This document shows positions 17,330 through 26,209 of a DNA stretch of 37,688 nt, one piece after another (position 1 is the stretch's first letter; each line of letters starts with the position of its first letter). Made by a program: the position numbers and the translations under genes. This stretch comes from Brevundimonas sp. ASV9 (GTDB lineage: Bacteria > Pseudomonadota > Alphaproteobacteria > Caulobacterales > Caulobacteraceae), in contig NZ_JAELUF010000024.1 of NCBI RefSeq assembly GCF_016429195.1, positions 1-37,688 on the forward strand. Reading direction: 5' to 3'. The notes beneath the pieces are model-generated. The model saw nothing but the letters and a program-made list of their open reading frames with translations, was not told the origin of the DNA and did not search any database.

Positions 17330-17435
17330 GGTTGACGTAGGGGCCGGGTGGTTGCATCCCCCGGCGTCGGCGCTATCGTCCAGCGCATCCTGCCAAGCGT
17401 CGCGCGACAAGACGACGCGGCCACAAGAGGTCCAT

Positions 17436-18512
17436 TTGCCAGCCCCAGTTACGATCTCGCTTGACGCCATGGGCGGCGATCACGGGCCCTCCGTCGTCGT
17501 TCCCGGCATCCGCAGCTATATCCGGACCCATGACGGGGAGGGGGTTCGCTTCCTGCTGCATGGCGATGAGGCCAAGATTGTTCCGGAACTGGCGCGTTGC
17601 GGGCTGCCGGCGGACCTCTGCGAGATCCGCCACACCGACAAGGTCGTGGCCATGGACGAAAAGCCGGCCCAGGCCATGCGCCGCGGCAAGGGCTCCAGCC
17701 TGTGGAACGCCATCGAGGCGGTGAAGACGGGTCAAGCCGGCGGCGTCGTCTCGGCCGGCAACACCGGCGCCCTGATGGCGATCTCGAAACTGATTCTGCG
17801 GATGTCTGCGCCCGGGCTTGAGCGTCCGGCCATCGTCGCCAGTTGGCCCACCTTCAAGGGCCATACGGCGGTTCTGGACGTCGGCGCCAACATCGGCAGC
17901 GACGCGGAGCAACTGATCGAGTTCGCCATCATGGGCGAAGCCTTCCAGTCCGCAGTGCGCGGCATCGCCCGCCCGACAATCGGCCTGTTGAACGTCGGTT
18001 CGGAAGACATGAAGGGCAACGAACAGGTCAAGGAGGCGCACGCCATCCTGCGCGACGGGCCGTTCGATCTGAACTATCACGGCTTCGTCGAGGGCGACGA
18101 TATCGCCAAGGGCACGGTGGACGTGGTGGTGACCGACGGCTTCACAGGCAATATCGCGTTGAAGACCGCCGAAGGCACGGCGCGCTATATTTCCGCCCTG
18201 TTGAAAGAGGCTTTGACCTCCAATCTGCAATCCAAGCTGGGCGCCGTCATCGCCATGCCGGCGTTGAAGAAAATGCGCCAGAAGATCGACCCCAGCGCCA
18301 TCAACGGTGGCCCCCTGTTGGGCCTGAACGGTATTGTGGTGAAGAGCCATGGCGGCGCGGACGCCAAGGGATTCGGCAACGCCATCCGCATCGCTGTCGA
18401 TCTGGCCCGCAGCGACTATATGAGCAAGGTGGGGGACAACCTGGGCAAGCTGGATACGGTGTTCGACCATGCCGCCAAGCCCGCCGCAGCCGTGGGAGAA
18501 TCCCTGCAGTGA
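17436..18512 (+). CDS. plsX: Phosphate acyltransferase PlsX
   Basis: PlsX makes acyl-phosphate from acyl-ACP for the first acylation of glycerol 3-phosphate. The 358-residue protein begins PAPVTISLDAMGGDHGPSVV. It includes SVVSAGNTGAL-type sequence (VVSAGNTGALMAISK), RPAIVASWP, GLLNVGSEDMKGNEQVKEAH, VVVTDGFTGNIALK and NGGPLLGLNGIVVKSHGGAD. I choose a TTG start at 17436 with AAGAGG at 17425-17430, 5 bases before it. The longer reading from ATG 17352 adds 28 unconserved residues. The stop overlaps fabH as GTGA. This PlsX-FabH-IHF-MerR order is common in alphaproteobacteria. Confidence 0.95.
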   Translation: MPAPVTISLDAMGGDHGPSVVVPGIRSYIRTHDGEGVRFLLHGDEAKIVPELARCGLPADLCEIRHTDKVVAMDEKPAQAMRRGKGSSLWNAIEAVKTGQAGGVVSAGNTGALMAISKLILRMSAPGLERPAIVASWPTFKGHTAVLDVGANIGSDAEQLIEFAIMGEAFQSAVRGIARPTIGLLNVGSEDMKGNEQVKEAHAILRDGPFDLNYHGFVEGDDIAKGTVDVVVTDGFTGNIALKTAEGTARYISALLKEALTSNLQSKLGAVIAMPALKKMRQKIDPSAINGGPLLGLNGIVVKSHGGADAKGFGNAIRIAVDLARSDYMSKVGDNLGKLDTVFDHAAKPAAAVGESLQ

Positions 18513-19486
18513 CCGTCACCCGCAGCGCCGTGACAGGCGTCGGCTCTTATCTGCCCGACGAGATCGTCACCAATGCCGACTTGGCCAAGTTCGTCGACAC
18601 CTCCGACGAATGGATCCAGGAGCGCACCGGGATCAAGCAGCGTCACAAGGCGCGTGATGACCAGCCGACCAGCGATCTGGCGGTCGAGGCCGCCAAGAAG
18701 GCGCTCGCCGACGCGGGCAAGGGGGCGTCAGACGTCGATCTGATTATCGTGGCCACCACCACGCCCGACATGACCTTCCCGGCCGTCGCGTCGATCGTCC
18801 AGGCCAAGCTGGGCGCGAGCGTCGGCATCGCTTTTGACGTGCAAGCCGTCTGCTCCGGCTTCGTCTATGCGCTGAGCGTCGCCGACGGCTTCGTGGCGCG
18901 CGGTCTGTCGAAATGCGCTCTGGTGATCGGGGCCGAGGAGATGACGCGGCTGATGGACTGGACCGACCGGACCACCTGCGTCCTGTTCGGCGACGGGGCC
19001 GGCGCCGTGGTGCTGGAACCGCGCGAAGGGCAGGGGACGTCGGACGACCAAGGCATGTTGGGCTTCGCCTTGCGCGCTGACGGTTCCAAGACCGATCTGC
19101 TCTACGTCGATGGCGGCCCGGCGACCACGGGGACCGTTGGCCACCTGCGCATGGCCGGAAACCAGGTCTTCCGTCATGCCGTCGTGAATATCGCAGAGGG
19201 CATCACCGCCGCCTGCGCCGCCGCTGACATCCAGATCGCGGATGTCGACTGGTTCGTGCCGCACCAGGCCAACCAGCGAATCATCAAGGGCGTCGGCGAC
19301 CGGCTGGGTCTGGATGAGAACAAGGTGATCTCCACCGTCGCCACCCACGCCAACACCTCGGCCGCCTCGATCCCGCTGGCGCTGGATGCTGCGATCCAGG
19401 ATGGACGGATCAAGAAGGGCGATATGGTGCTGCTTGAAGCCATGGGCGGCGGCCTGACCTGGGGCGCCTGCGCGCTTCGGCTCTAA
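18509..19486 (+). CDS. fabH: Beta-ketoacyl-ACP synthase III
   Basis: FabH starts fatty acid synthesis by condensing acetyl-CoA with malonyl-ACP. The 325-residue protein begins MTVTRSAVTGVGSYLPDEIV (GTG start) and has the catalytic triad Cys115 in VQAVCSGF, His252 in WFVPHQANQR and Asn282 in THANTSAASIPL. It also contains VLFGDGAGAVVLEP and ends LEAMGGGLTWGACALRL. The start overlaps the plsX stop by 4 bases (GTGA). An ORF of 547 residues begins much earlier in this frame but runs through plsX in the wrong frame, so the early part is rejected. Confidence 0.97.
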   Translation: MTVTRSAVTGVGSYLPDEIVTNADLAKFVDTSDEWIQERTGIKQRHKARDDQPTSDLAVEAAKKALADAGKGASDVDLIIVATTTPDMTFPAVASIVQAKLGASVGIAFDVQAVCSGFVYALSVADGFVARGLSKCALVIGAEEMTRLMDWTDRTTCVLFGDGAGAVVLEPREGQGTSDDQGMLGFALRADGSKTDLLYVDGGPATTGTVGHLRMAGNQVFRHAVVNIAEGITAACAAADIQIADVDWFVPHQANQRIIKGVGDRLGLDENKVISTVATHANTSAASIPLALDAAIQDGRIKKGDMVLLEAMGGGLTWGACALRL

Positions 19487-19563
19487 TCGACATCGAGGCA
19501 TTGATTTTTCGGGGGCTTTGCGCCCCTATGGATGCGAGCGGATCGCATGACAGCGGGGATACC

Positions 19564-19872
19564 ATGGCAGGCCAACAGACCGTGACGCGCGCCGACTTGT
19601 GCGAAGCCGTGCATGAAGAGGTCGGCCTGTCGCGTCAGGAATGCTCCAGCCTGGTCGAGCGCACCCTGGAACTTATCGTCGAATCGCTTGAGCGCGGCGA
19701 GACGGTGAAACTGTCCGGCTTTGGCGTCTTCCAGGTGCGTGAGAAGCGCGCACGGATGGGCCGCAATCCCAAGACGGGCGAACCGGCGGCGATCAATCCG
19801 CGCCGGGTCATCAGCTTCCGCGCCTCACAGATCATGAAAAGCCGGGTTCACGACGCCGTCGTCGAGGCCTGA
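19564..19872 (+). CDS. ihfA: Integration host factor subunit alpha
   Basis: IHF bends DNA at specific sites and works as an alpha/beta heterodimer in transcription, replication and recombination. The 102-residue protein shows [37 protein letters not shown], then [21 protein letters not shown], the DNA-wrapping arm with the intercalating proline. The start at 19564 ([12 protein letters not shown]) is preferred to 19501, which would add 21 residues unlike the family. It is followed after 5 bases by a MerR-type gene. In Caulobacter IHF supports transcription of flagellar genes. Confidence 0.95.
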   Translation: MAGQQTVTRADLCEAVHEEVGLSRQECSSLVERTLELIVESLERGETVKLSGFGVFQVREKRARMGRNPKTGEPAAINPRRVISFRASQIMKSRVHDAVVEA

Positions 19873-19877
19873 TCGCG

Positions 19878-20285
19878 GTGGCCAAGAGCGCCGACGCCTT
19901 CCGAACCATTTCCGAAGCGGCCGAAGAGGTCGGCGCGCCGCAGCATGTCCTGCGGTTCTGGGAAACAAAGTTCGATTTCGTCACGCCGGTCAAACGAGCC
20001 GGCGGTCGGCGCTTTTATCGGCCTCAGGACATCGCGGTGCTGAAGGCGGTCAAACGTCTTCTGCACGACGACGGGCTGACGATTCGCGGCGTCCAGCGTC
20101 TGCACAAGGAACAGGGGCTGAAAAAGCTGATCGGGGCGGAGGCCGCTGCACTGATCGACGACGGTGATGTCACGTTCGCTACGGCGACTTCCGATGTCGC
20201 GCGGGCCGAAACCTCGAAATTGCATCAGGTTCTGGCCGATCTGGAGCAGGCCAAAGCGCGTCTGGACGTCGTTCTTTCACGGTAG
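19878..20285 (+). CDS. MerR family transcriptional regulator
   Basis: The 135-residue protein has a MerR-type winged helix at about 8-75: [49 protein letters not shown] short C-terminal coiled-coil region ([20 protein letters not shown]) is the probable dimerisation helix. There are no metal-binding cysteines, so it is not a metal sensor. GTG start at 19878, 5 bases after ihfA. This ihfA-merR pairing is common in alphaproteobacteria; the regulated genes are unknown. Confidence 0.88.
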   Translation: MAKSADAFRTISEAAEEVGAPQHVLRFWETKFDFVTPVKRAGGRRFYRPQDIAVLKAVKRLLHDDGLTIRGVQRLHKEQGLKKLIGAEAAALIDDGDVTFATATSDVARAETSKLHQVLADLEQAKARLDVVLSR

Positions 20286-20306
20286 GTGGAAAAGTCGTTT
20301 TAGCGT

Positions 20307-20335
20307 TTGCGGACAGCGGTCCCCCCGTCTATAGG
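20307..20335 (+). promoter_or_regulatory. Promoter of tRNA-Pro(GGG)
   Basis: TTGCGG at 20307-20312 and TATAGG at 20330-20335 have an exact 17-base spacer, predicting a transcript beginning a few bases before the tRNA. Confidence 0.65.
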
Positions 20336-20344
20336 GAGCGCCTT

Positions 20345-20420
<76 letters not shown>

Positions 20421-20421
<1 letters not shown>

Positions 20422-20470
20422 TTCTTGAAAAAGAATGATGATGGTGGGGTCGTCCTTGCGGGCGGCCCCA
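20421..20470 (+). terminator. Hairpins after tRNA-Pro(GGG)
   Basis: ATTCTT/AAGAAT with a GAAA loop follows the tRNA directly. A second stem, TGGGGTCG (20445-20452) with CGGCCCCA (20463-20470), follows. There is no T-run; these may end the tRNA transcript or that of the opposing membrane-protein genes. Confidence 0.35.
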
Positions 20471-20498
20471 TCGCCGTATCTGGGGGCAGGTTCGGCGC

Positions 20499-20693
20499 TC
20501 AGCCCCGCTCGGCCCATCGCAGCAGCGGGATGAGCGGCAGGCCCCAGGCGGTCCCGCCGATGCCGAAGAACAGGAAGTCGATCCATTGCGACGGCGGCAG
20601 CATTCCGCGCAGGGCGATCAGGCCCCAGACCCAGAAAACGAGAAAGAGCAGCACGCCGATCGCGGCGACGAAGCGACGCAGACGCGGCGGCAT
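20499..20693 (-). CDS. DUF2842 family small membrane protein
   Basis: A 64-residue protein with two membrane segments, [21 protein letters not shown] and [22 protein letters not shown], ending in RWAERG. The conserved GTAWGLPL-P pattern points to DUF2842, a small alphaproteobacterial membrane-protein family with no known function. Its ATG at 20693 overlaps the stop of the upstream gene (TGATG), so it is translationally coupled to it. Confidence 0.78.
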   Translation of the reverse strand: MPPRLRRFVAAIGVLLFLVFWVWGLIALRGMLPPSQWIDFLFFGIGGTAWGLPLIPLLRWAERG

Positions 20694-20944
20694 CAGCGCT
20701 TGTTCCGGAACAGGAAGAAGGCCACGAGACAGATGCCCGATCCCACGAGCGCCCACGGCACCCAGACCCAGCTGTCCATCGTGCTGACCGCGAAGACCCG
20801 CACCGCCAGAAACCATCCGCAGGCCAGGCCGATCCCGGACACCAGACTTGTGCCGCCGAAGCCGCGCCGGCCCGTCAGAAGGTCCGCGATCCAGGCCAGC
20901 AGCAGGCCGCCTGCGACGGCGGCGGCGATATCGGCGTATTGCAA
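20693..20944 (-). CDS. Small integral membrane protein
   Basis: The 83-residue protein has three membrane segments: [40 protein letters not shown] and [21 protein letters not shown]. The [19 protein letters not shown] stretch recalls GlsB/YeaQ/YmgE-type transglycosylase-associated small proteins, though this is weak. A TTG start is chosen because AGGAG sits exactly 7 bases before it and no ATG gives a full-length protein. It is coupled to the DUF2842 gene and divergent from ctaA. Confidence 0.72.
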   Translation of the reverse strand: MQYADIAAAVAGGLLLAWIADLLTGRRGFGGTSLVSGIGLACGWFLAVRVFAVSTMDSWVWVPWALVGSGICLVAFFLFRNKR

Positions 20945-21078
20945 CCCTGATCTCCTGCGGCGACAGCGCCGTTAACTCAATCCGACTCGATCTTGTCGCT
21001 TGGGGCGGGCATACCGCACCGGTCGCGTCTGGTCTTCGTTCGACGCGACACCATATCCGGGTCAGTGTCAGGCGTCGA

Positions 21079-22179
21079 ATGAACCGTTTCGGAAATCCAG
21101 ATCGTAACCGCGCCGTCGCCGTGTGGCTCTTCACTACGGCCGCCGTCGTCTTCCTGATGGTTGTGATCGGCGGCATCACCCGTCTGACGGGCTCTGGCCT
21201 GTCGATCACGGAGTGGAAGCCCATCATGGGCGCCATTCCGCCTCTGAACGACGCGCAGTGGGCCGAGGCGTTCGAGAAGTACAAGCAGATCCCGCAGTAT
21301 GCGCAGGTCAACGCAGGCATGAGCCTGGGCGAGTTCCAGGGCATCTTCTGGTGGGAATGGCTGCACCGGCTGATCGGGCGTCTGGTGGGTATGGTGTTCG
21401 CCCTGCCGCTGATCGTCTTCCTGCTGTGCCGTCTGGCGCCGGCCCGGTCGGTATTCCACCAGTGGGCGATGCCCAACCGCCTGATCTGGCGTTGTGTCCT
21501 GCTCCTGGCCTTGGGCGGCCTTCAGGGCCTGATTGGATGGTGGATGGTGTCCAGCGGCCTGTCCGAGCGTGTCAGCGTGGCGCCCGAGCGTCTGGCGACG
21601 CACCTGGGCCTGGCGTTCGTCCTGTTCGCCGCCCTGATCTGGACGGGGCTAGAGGCCTGGAACGGTGAGGATCACGGCCGGCCGCCGTCGGGTTGGGCGA
21701 GGGGCGCCGGAATGCTGCTGGGCGCGGTGTTTCTGCAATGTCTGCTGGGCGCGCTGGTTGCGGGCGGTCATGCGGGGCTGGTCTATACCGACTGGCCGCT
21801 GATGAACGGCGCCGTTCTGCCGCCTGCCGACTGGAGCCTGGGCGCGGCCGCCTTCCTGCATGATCAGGCGCTCACGCAGTTCAATCACCGACTGGTCGCC
21901 TATGGTCTGCTGATCGCCGTCAGCGTTTATGCTTTCCAGGCCTGGCGCTGGCGCGTAGCGGAGGGAATGGGGCTCGGCGCCTTCACGCTTGCGGGTGTGA
22001 TCTGGTTCCAGGCTCTGCTGGGGATCGTGACCCTGGTGCACGCGGTTCCGGTGTGGCTTGGCGTATTGCACCAGGCGGGTGCCGCGATCGTGCTGGCGAC
22101 GGCCACCGTAAACCTTTGGTTGGTGCTGCGGGCTCAGCCGCGCATCTTCATGTCCGGACCGAGGACCATGGGCCTCTGA
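21079..22179 (+). CDS. ctaA: Heme A synthase, COX15/CtaA family
   Basis: CtaA oxidises the C8 methyl of heme O to make heme A for cytochrome aa3 oxidase. The 366-residue protein has eight membrane segments and the four expected heme-ligand histidines in alphaproteobacterial spacing: His96 in EWLHRLIGR, His175 in ATHLGLAF, His270 in QFNHRLVAY and His331 in [25 protein letters not shown] is the conserved first loop. ATG 21079 is chosen; the frame is open further upstream but that part is unconserved. The 3' end overlaps the convergent phosphatase gene by 32 bases. Confidence 0.95.
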   Translation: MNRFGNPDRNRAVAVWLFTTAAVVFLMVVIGGITRLTGSGLSITEWKPIMGAIPPLNDAQWAEAFEKYKQIPQYAQVNAGMSLGEFQGIFWWEWLHRLIGRLVGMVFALPLIVFLLCRLAPARSVFHQWAMPNRLIWRCVLLLALGGLQGLIGWWMVSSGLSERVSVAPERLATHLGLAFVLFAALIWTGLEAWNGEDHGRPPSGWARGAGMLLGAVFLQCLLGALVAGGHAGLVYTDWPLMNGAVLPPADWSLGAAAFLHDQALTQFNHRLVAYGLLIAVSVYAFQAWRWRVAEGMGLGAFTLAGVIWFQALLGIVTLVHAVPVWLGVLHQAGAAIVLATATVNLWLVLRAQPRIFMSGPRTMGL

Positions 22180-23533
22180 TCGCCAGGGTCATGCCGGGGT
22201 ACATGATGTTGACGAACAGCACCTCGCCATCCGGCGAGAAGCAGGCGCCGGCAAACTCGGAGTTGCCGGTGAAGACGTTGCGGCCGATCGTATAAACCTT
22301 GCCCTCTGGCGTGACGCCTTTCAGGTGGTTGCGCACGTCGGAGGAATAGTTGTCCTCGCACAGGATCAGGTGTCCCCAAGGCGCGACGGTGATGTTGTCG
22401 GCCATGTTCATGGTCTTCGGGTCCGTGCTTTCCACGAACAACTGCAGCCGGTCTGCCGCGCCGTTCAGGCCGGGAAGCAGCCGCATGACTTGACCGCGGC
22501 GGATCGGCCCGCCCGAAGTTGCGGTGAAATACAGCTCGTCGTCGCCCCACCAAACGCCTTCCCCTCGCGCAACCCAGGCCGCACCAGCCGCATGACCGCG
22601 CTTGGCCAGGTCGCCATTGGGAGATTCGACGTCGTCCAGATCGATCCATTCGATCTCCCTCCAGTCGCCGACAGCCCAGGTGCGACCGTCCTGATTGCGC
22701 GTGTCGGCCGAGGGCGCGCCTTTCCAGGCCATCGCCTGAAGCCGGCCGCCCTCGATCAACTTGCCGGGCGCATTGGGAATGAAGCGATAGAAAAGGCCGG
22801 CGTTGTCGTCTTCGGTCAGATAGACGACGCCGGTGCGGGGATCGACGCAGACGGCCTCGTGATCGAACCGGCCCATCGCCTTGAGAGGCTCGGGATCAAT
22901 CAGGCCGGTCGCGGTCGCCGGCACTTCGAAGACCCACCCGTGGCTCTTGGTCACATCGGCGTCGGCCGGCGTCTCCAGCGTTTCCTCGCAGGTCAGCCAA
23001 CTGCCCCAAGGCGTCGGGCCGCCGCAGCAGTTGGTCGAGGTGCCGGCCAGCGTCAGATGCCGGCTGACCATCTGGCGGGTCGCCAGATCATAGGTGATGG
23101 TTGAGCAGCCGCCGGGCAGGGGGCGGCCATTCTTGTAGGTGTCGTAGCCCCGGCTGGCGTCCAACAGGTCAAGCCGTTCCTCCCGCAGGCCGCCTGGACC
23201 CAAGTTGCGATGCAGGCCGCTGGAACCCTTCAGCTCGTGATTGACGACCAGGGCCACGCGAGACCCTTCCAGTGGGAAACAGGCCATGCCGTCGGGCTGC
23301 CCCGGAGCGAACAGGCCGTCGTCCATCGTGTCGCCGCTCTGGGCGACGACCTGATAGGAAAAGCCTTCGGGCAGATCGAGCAGACGATTGGAATCGCGCA
23401 GCAGCGGTCCGTAGCCATGGACCTCGTTGACGTAGGTTTCTTCACCCGCCGTCTGAGCGGCAGCATGACGCGCCAGTCCTGAGAAGGCGGCTGCTGCGCC
23501 CGTGGCGATCAGACCACGACGATGAAGGATCAT
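22148..23533 (-). CDS. PhoX family (DUF839) secreted phosphatase-like protein
   Basis: PhoX enzymes are Tat-exported phosphatases with an iron-calcium cofactor. The 461-residue protein starts [19 protein letters not shown], an RR-type export signal, and contains [75 protein letters not shown] and [16 protein letters not shown]. These are DUF839 motifs, including the Cys and Glu region used in the PhoX cofactor. GGAG lies about 6 bases before the start at 23533. It may instead be a relative without phosphatase activity. No clear Pho box is visible upstream. Its end overlaps ctaA convergently. Confidence 0.83.
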   Translation of the reverse strand: MILHRRGLIATGAAAAFSGLARHAAAQTAGEETYVNEVHGYGPLLRDSNRLLDLPEGFSYQVVAQSGDTMDDGLFAPGQPDGMACFPLEGSRVALVVNHELKGSSGLHRNLGPGGLREERLDLLDASRGYDTYKNGRPLPGGCSTITYDLATRQMVSRHLTLAGTSTNCCGGPTPWGSWLTCEETLETPADADVTKSHGWVFEVPATATGLIDPEPLKAMGRFDHEAVCVDPRTGVVYLTEDDNAGLFYRFIPNAPGKLIEGGRLQAMAWKGAPSADTRNQDGRTWAVGDWREIEWIDLDDVESPNGDLAKRGHAAGAAWVARGEGVWWGDDELYFTATSGGPIRRGQVMRLLPGLNGAADRLQLFVESTDPKTMNMADNITVAPWGHLILCEDNYSSDVRNHLKGVTPEGKVYTIGRNVFTGNSEFAGACFSPDGEVLFVNIMYPGMTLAIRGPWSSVRT

Positions 23534-23597
23534 GAGGGGCTCCAAAGCTGTCGCCGTTGCGATGCCCGGCTATAATCATGGTTTGATGACGTTTTAT

Positions 23598-23646
23598 GTT
23601 ACGCCGTAACGCCGCTTGACCTCTTCGGGTCAGGTATTTTAATACC
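23598..23646. promoter_or_regulatory. Cluster of three dyads between phoX-like gene and rplM
   Basis: GTTACG-C-CGTAAC (23598-23610), TGACC-N6-GGTCA (23617-23632) and GGTATT-TT-AATACC (23633-23646) lie side by side. TTGACC at 23616-23621 and TTAATA at 23639-23644, 17 bases apart, also form a promoter-like pair overlapping the dyads. Confidence 0.45.
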
Positions 23647-23705
23647 GTATTTGAAAAATCGCTTTTAAACAATACGTTGTGGCAGATGTGGTGTTGTTTC
23701 GTGCG

Positions 23706-23734
23706 TTGACGCGACCAATCGTCTCCTGTATCAG
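23706..23734 (+). promoter_or_regulatory. Promoter of rplM-rpsI
   Basis: TTGACG (23706-23711), 17-base spacer, TATCAG (23729-23734). TTGACGC matches the Caulobacter housekeeping -35. The leader would be about 55 bases, ending in an AGGAA ribosome-binding site. Confidence 0.65.
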
Positions 23735-23794
23735 CGCGCCTTCATTCGGTTCCCTCGGGGGCCGGACCCGATTTTCGTCTCCAGGAACCCCCTC

Positions 23795-24271
23795 ATGCTG
23801 AAGAGCACTACGGCTTCGTTGAAGCCGGCCGAGGTCGAGAAGAAGTGGATCCACATCGACGCCGAAGGCGTCGTGGTGGGCCGCCTTGCGACCTTCATCG
23901 CCAACCGTCTGCGCGGCAAGCACCGCGGCGATTACACCCCGCACGTCGATTGCGGCGACTATGTCGTCGTCACCAACGTCGACAAGGTGGTGTTCACCGG
24001 CAAGAAGAACACCGACAAGATCTACTATCGCCACACCGGTCACCCGGGCGGCGTCAAGTCGACCACGCCTGAGAAGGTTCTGGGCGGCCGCTTCCCCGAG
24101 CGCGTGCTTGAAAAGGCCGTCGAGCGCATGCTGCCCAAGGAAAGCCCCTTGGCCCGCAAGCAGATGACGCACCTGCGCCTGTTCGCCGGCGCCGCGCACG
24201 ACCACGAAGCCCAGCAACCGGAAACGATCGACTTCAAGTCGGCGTCGCCCAAGAACACCCGGAGCGTCTGA
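23795..24271 (+). CDS. rplM: 50S ribosomal protein L13
   Basis: An early-assembling large-subunit protein. The 158-residue protein shows [44 protein letters not shown], then [29 protein letters not shown] and [17 protein letters not shown], all diagnostic. AGGAA in the leader supports the ATG at 23795. The gene is 2 bases from rpsI and the pair forms the standard L13-S9 operon. The promoter at 23706-23734 fits well. Confidence 0.98.
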   Translation: MLKSTTASLKPAEVEKKWIHIDAEGVVVGRLATFIANRLRGKHRGDYTPHVDCGDYVVVTNVDKVVFTGKKNTDKIYYRHTGHPGGVKSTTPEKVLGGRFPERVLEKAVERMLPKESPLARKQMTHLRLFAGAAHDHEAQQPETIDFKSASPKNTRSV

Positions 24272-24273
24272 GC

Positions 24274-24768
24274 ATGACCGACGTGACCAACACCGAAACC
24301 GCCACCGGCTTCGACGCCCTGAAGGGCCTGAGCTCTTCGGTCGAGAACGACGCGCCCGTCTATGTCCAGAAGCTGGACGCCCAAGGCCGCGCCTATTCGA
24401 CCGGCAAGCGCAAGAACGCCATCGCTCGCGTCTGGGTGAAGCCCGGCACCGGCAAGATCACCATCAACGGCAAGGACCAGGAGCAGTATTTCGCTCGTCC
24501 CGTGCTGCGAATGATGATCGCTCAGCCGCTGACCGTCTCGGACCGCGCCACGCAATATGACGTGATCTGCACCGTCGAAGGTTCGGGTCTGTCGGGCCAG
24601 GCCGGCGCCATCCGCCACGGCCTGTCGCACGCCCTGACGCACTTCGAACCGGAACTGCGCAAGGTCCTGAAGCCGCACGGCTTCCTGACCCGCGACAGCC
24701 GCGTCGTCGAGCGCAAGAAGTACGGCCGCGCCAAGGCTCGCCGCAGCTTCCAGTTCTCGAAGCGCTAA
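24274..24768 (+). CDS. rpsI: 30S ribosomal protein S9
   Basis: S9 lies in the small-subunit head with its C-terminal tail reaching the P-site tRNA. The 164-residue protein has an acidic N-terminal extension of about 40 residues, usual in alphaproteobacteria. It continues with [36 protein letters not shown] and the C-terminal [17 protein letters not shown], whose SKR end contacts tRNA. It is followed by a strong intrinsic terminator. Confidence 0.98.
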   Translation: MTDVTNTETATGFDALKGLSSSVENDAPVYVQKLDAQGRAYSTGKRKNAIARVWVKPGTGKITINGKDQEQYFARPVLRMMIAQPLTVSDRATQYDVICTVEGSGLSGQAGAIRHGLSHALTHFEPELRKVLKPHGFLTRDSRVVERKKYGRAKARRSFQFSKR

Positions 24769-24792
24769 TCGCGTTTACGCGGTTTGGATTTG

Positions 24793-24825
24793 GGGCGCTT
24801 CGGGGAGACCCGGAGCGCCCTTTTT
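24793..24825 (+). terminator. Rho-independent terminator after rpsI
   Basis: A 12-pair stem (24793-24804 with 24809-24820, one G-T pair) is capped by a GAGA tetraloop and followed directly by five T residues, then CTTT. This is the clearest intrinsic terminator in the window. Confidence 0.93.
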
Positions 24826-24839
24826 CTTTGGAGTCGAAC

Positions 24840-25208
24840 GTGACGCCATTCCCCAAAAGTGCGCAGGTCGAGTTTCTTTTGGAAGGCGATGCGTGGATCA
24901 CGCAGATCGTTCTGAACGCGACGACTATGGCGTTCCAACTCGCCAACGACTGTCGGATCGACGTCGAAGGCGCCCTTACGTACGTGGCAGAAGACGGCAT
25001 CATCCGAAGCTATAGAAACGAGTGGTTTCGGGAAGAACCGTTGTTTTTCCATGTCCTGTTAGAGAAGCGCGTTCTAGATGTGACAACGAAGGGTCTCGAT
25101 ATGACTTTAACTTTCGAAAACGGAGCTCGTCTGATCATCCATTCGGATGTGGGCCCGTACGAAGCCGGCGCAGTCCTTGGCCCCAACAACGCCGGCTTCT
25201 ATTTCTAA
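24840..25208 (+). CDS. Small unidentified protein between rpsI and argC
   Basis: The 122-residue soluble protein contains EFLLEGDAWITQIVLNATTM, FQLANDCRIDVEGAL and a C-terminal LTFENGARLIIHSDVGPYEA. The pattern of a beta-rich fold with a central Trp/Phe-rich stretch vaguely suits DUF6188-like proteins, but I cannot name it. The start is GTG at 24840, with GGAG at 24830-24833, 6 bases away; the terminator stem ends 19 bases before it, so expression may depend on read-through. Its base composition looks less GC-rich than its neighbours, suggesting transfer. The gene lies 11 bases before argC and has no signal sequence. Confidence 0.65.
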   Translation: MTPFPKSAQVEFLLEGDAWITQIVLNATTMAFQLANDCRIDVEGALTYVAEDGIIRSYRNEWFREEPLFFHVLLEKRVLDVTTKGLDMTLTFENGARLIIHSDVGPYEAGAVLGPNNAGFYF

Positions 25209-25219
25209 GCGACAGCATT

Positions 25220-26170
25220 ATGACCCACACAATCTTCATCGACGGCGAGGCCGGCACCACGGGGCTGGAAATCCGCGAGCGGTTGGAGGCGCGCCCGGAT
25301 CTGAACCTGCTGTTGCTGGGCGACAGACGTCGGGATGCGGATGCACGGCGTGAGGCCCTGAACGGCGCCGACGCCGTGATCCTCTGTCTGCCTGACGATG
25401 CGGCGCGGGAAGCCGTGTCCATGATCGACAACCCGTCGGTCAAGGTGATCGACGCCTCGACCGCCTACCGGGTCGCGCCAGGCTGGGCCTATGGCTTTCC
25501 TGAAATGGATGCCGGGCAACGTGCGCTGATCGCGCGCTCTCAGTTCGTGTCGAACCCCGGCTGCTATCCCACGGGCTTCATCGCTTTGGTGCGGCCGCTG
25601 GTGAAGGCGGGTCTGGTGCCCGCCAACTATCCGGTCACGGTCAATGCGGTGTCGGGCTATTCCGGGGGCGGCAAGGCCATGATCGCCGAATTCGAGGCGG
25701 CCCCAAAAGACAGCGGGGGCGCCGCGACCGCCTATCGCGCCTATGGTCTGACGCTGAGGCACAAGCATGTGCCCGAAATGACCAAACACACAGGTCTGAG
25801 CCGAGACGTGCTGTTCACGCCGGCGGTCGGCAACTACCGCCAGGGCATGCTGGTCGAGGTTCCTCTGCATCTGGGGGACCTGCCGGAAACCCCTTCTGTC
25901 GAACGGCTGCACGGCGCCCTGGTCGAGGCCTATGACGGCCAGCTTTTCGTCGAGGTCGCCGATCTGGAGGAGACCGAGGCGATGACCGGCATCGAGCCCG
26001 AGGGCCTGAACGGCACCAATCGCCTGCGTCTGCATGTCTTCGGCGATCGAAATGGCGAGCAGGCGCGGCTGGTCGCTTTGCTCGACAACCTGGGCAAGGG
26101 CGCGTCGGGCGCGGCGGTGCAGAACCTGAACATCATGCTGGGCCTGGATGAGGCGACCGGTCTGATCTGA
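25220..26170 (+). CDS. argC: N-acetyl-gamma-glutamyl-phosphate reductase, short type
   Basis: ArgC reduces N-acetylglutamyl phosphate to the semialdehyde in arginine synthesis. The 316-residue protein belongs to the shorter type-2 group: MTHTIFIDGEAGTTGLEIRE with the nucleotide-binding motif, VIDASTAYR, then the active-site Cys115 in VSNPGCYPTGF, followed by NAVSGYSGGGKAM and RHKHVPEM. ATG at 25220; earlier in-frame codons overlap the small gene and are not conserved. In many relatives argC follows rpsI directly, so the intervening small gene is unusual. Confidence 0.95.
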   Translation: MTHTIFIDGEAGTTGLEIRERLEARPDLNLLLLGDRRRDADARREALNGADAVILCLPDDAAREAVSMIDNPSVKVIDASTAYRVAPGWAYGFPEMDAGQRALIARSQFVSNPGCYPTGFIALVRPLVKAGLVPANYPVTVNAVSGYSGGGKAMIAEFEAAPKDSGGAATAYRAYGLTLRHKHVPEMTKHTGLSRDVLFTPAVGNYRQGMLVEVPLHLGDLPETPSVERLHGALVEAYDGQLFVEVADLEETEAMTGIEPEGLNGTNRLRLHVFGDRNGEQARLVALLDNLGKGASGAAVQNLNIMLGLDEATGLI

Positions 26171-26209
26171 GGTCTGAAACCATTCCGCGACCTTCGTCGT
26201 ATCAGGGAC

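Noticed and set aside
17843..18508. Long N-terminal part of the fabH reading frame
   Set aside because: It lies inside plsX in another frame and is Arg-rich without similarity; GTG 18509 begins the real FabH.
20848..21078. N-terminal extension of ctaA
   Set aside because: It overlaps the divergent small membrane-protein gene and contains no membrane segment or conserved sequence; CtaA begins at MNRFG.
23534..23640. Pho box upstream of the PhoX-like gene
   Set aside because: No pair of CTGTCAT-like heptamers with 4-base spacing was found; only unrelated dyads are present.
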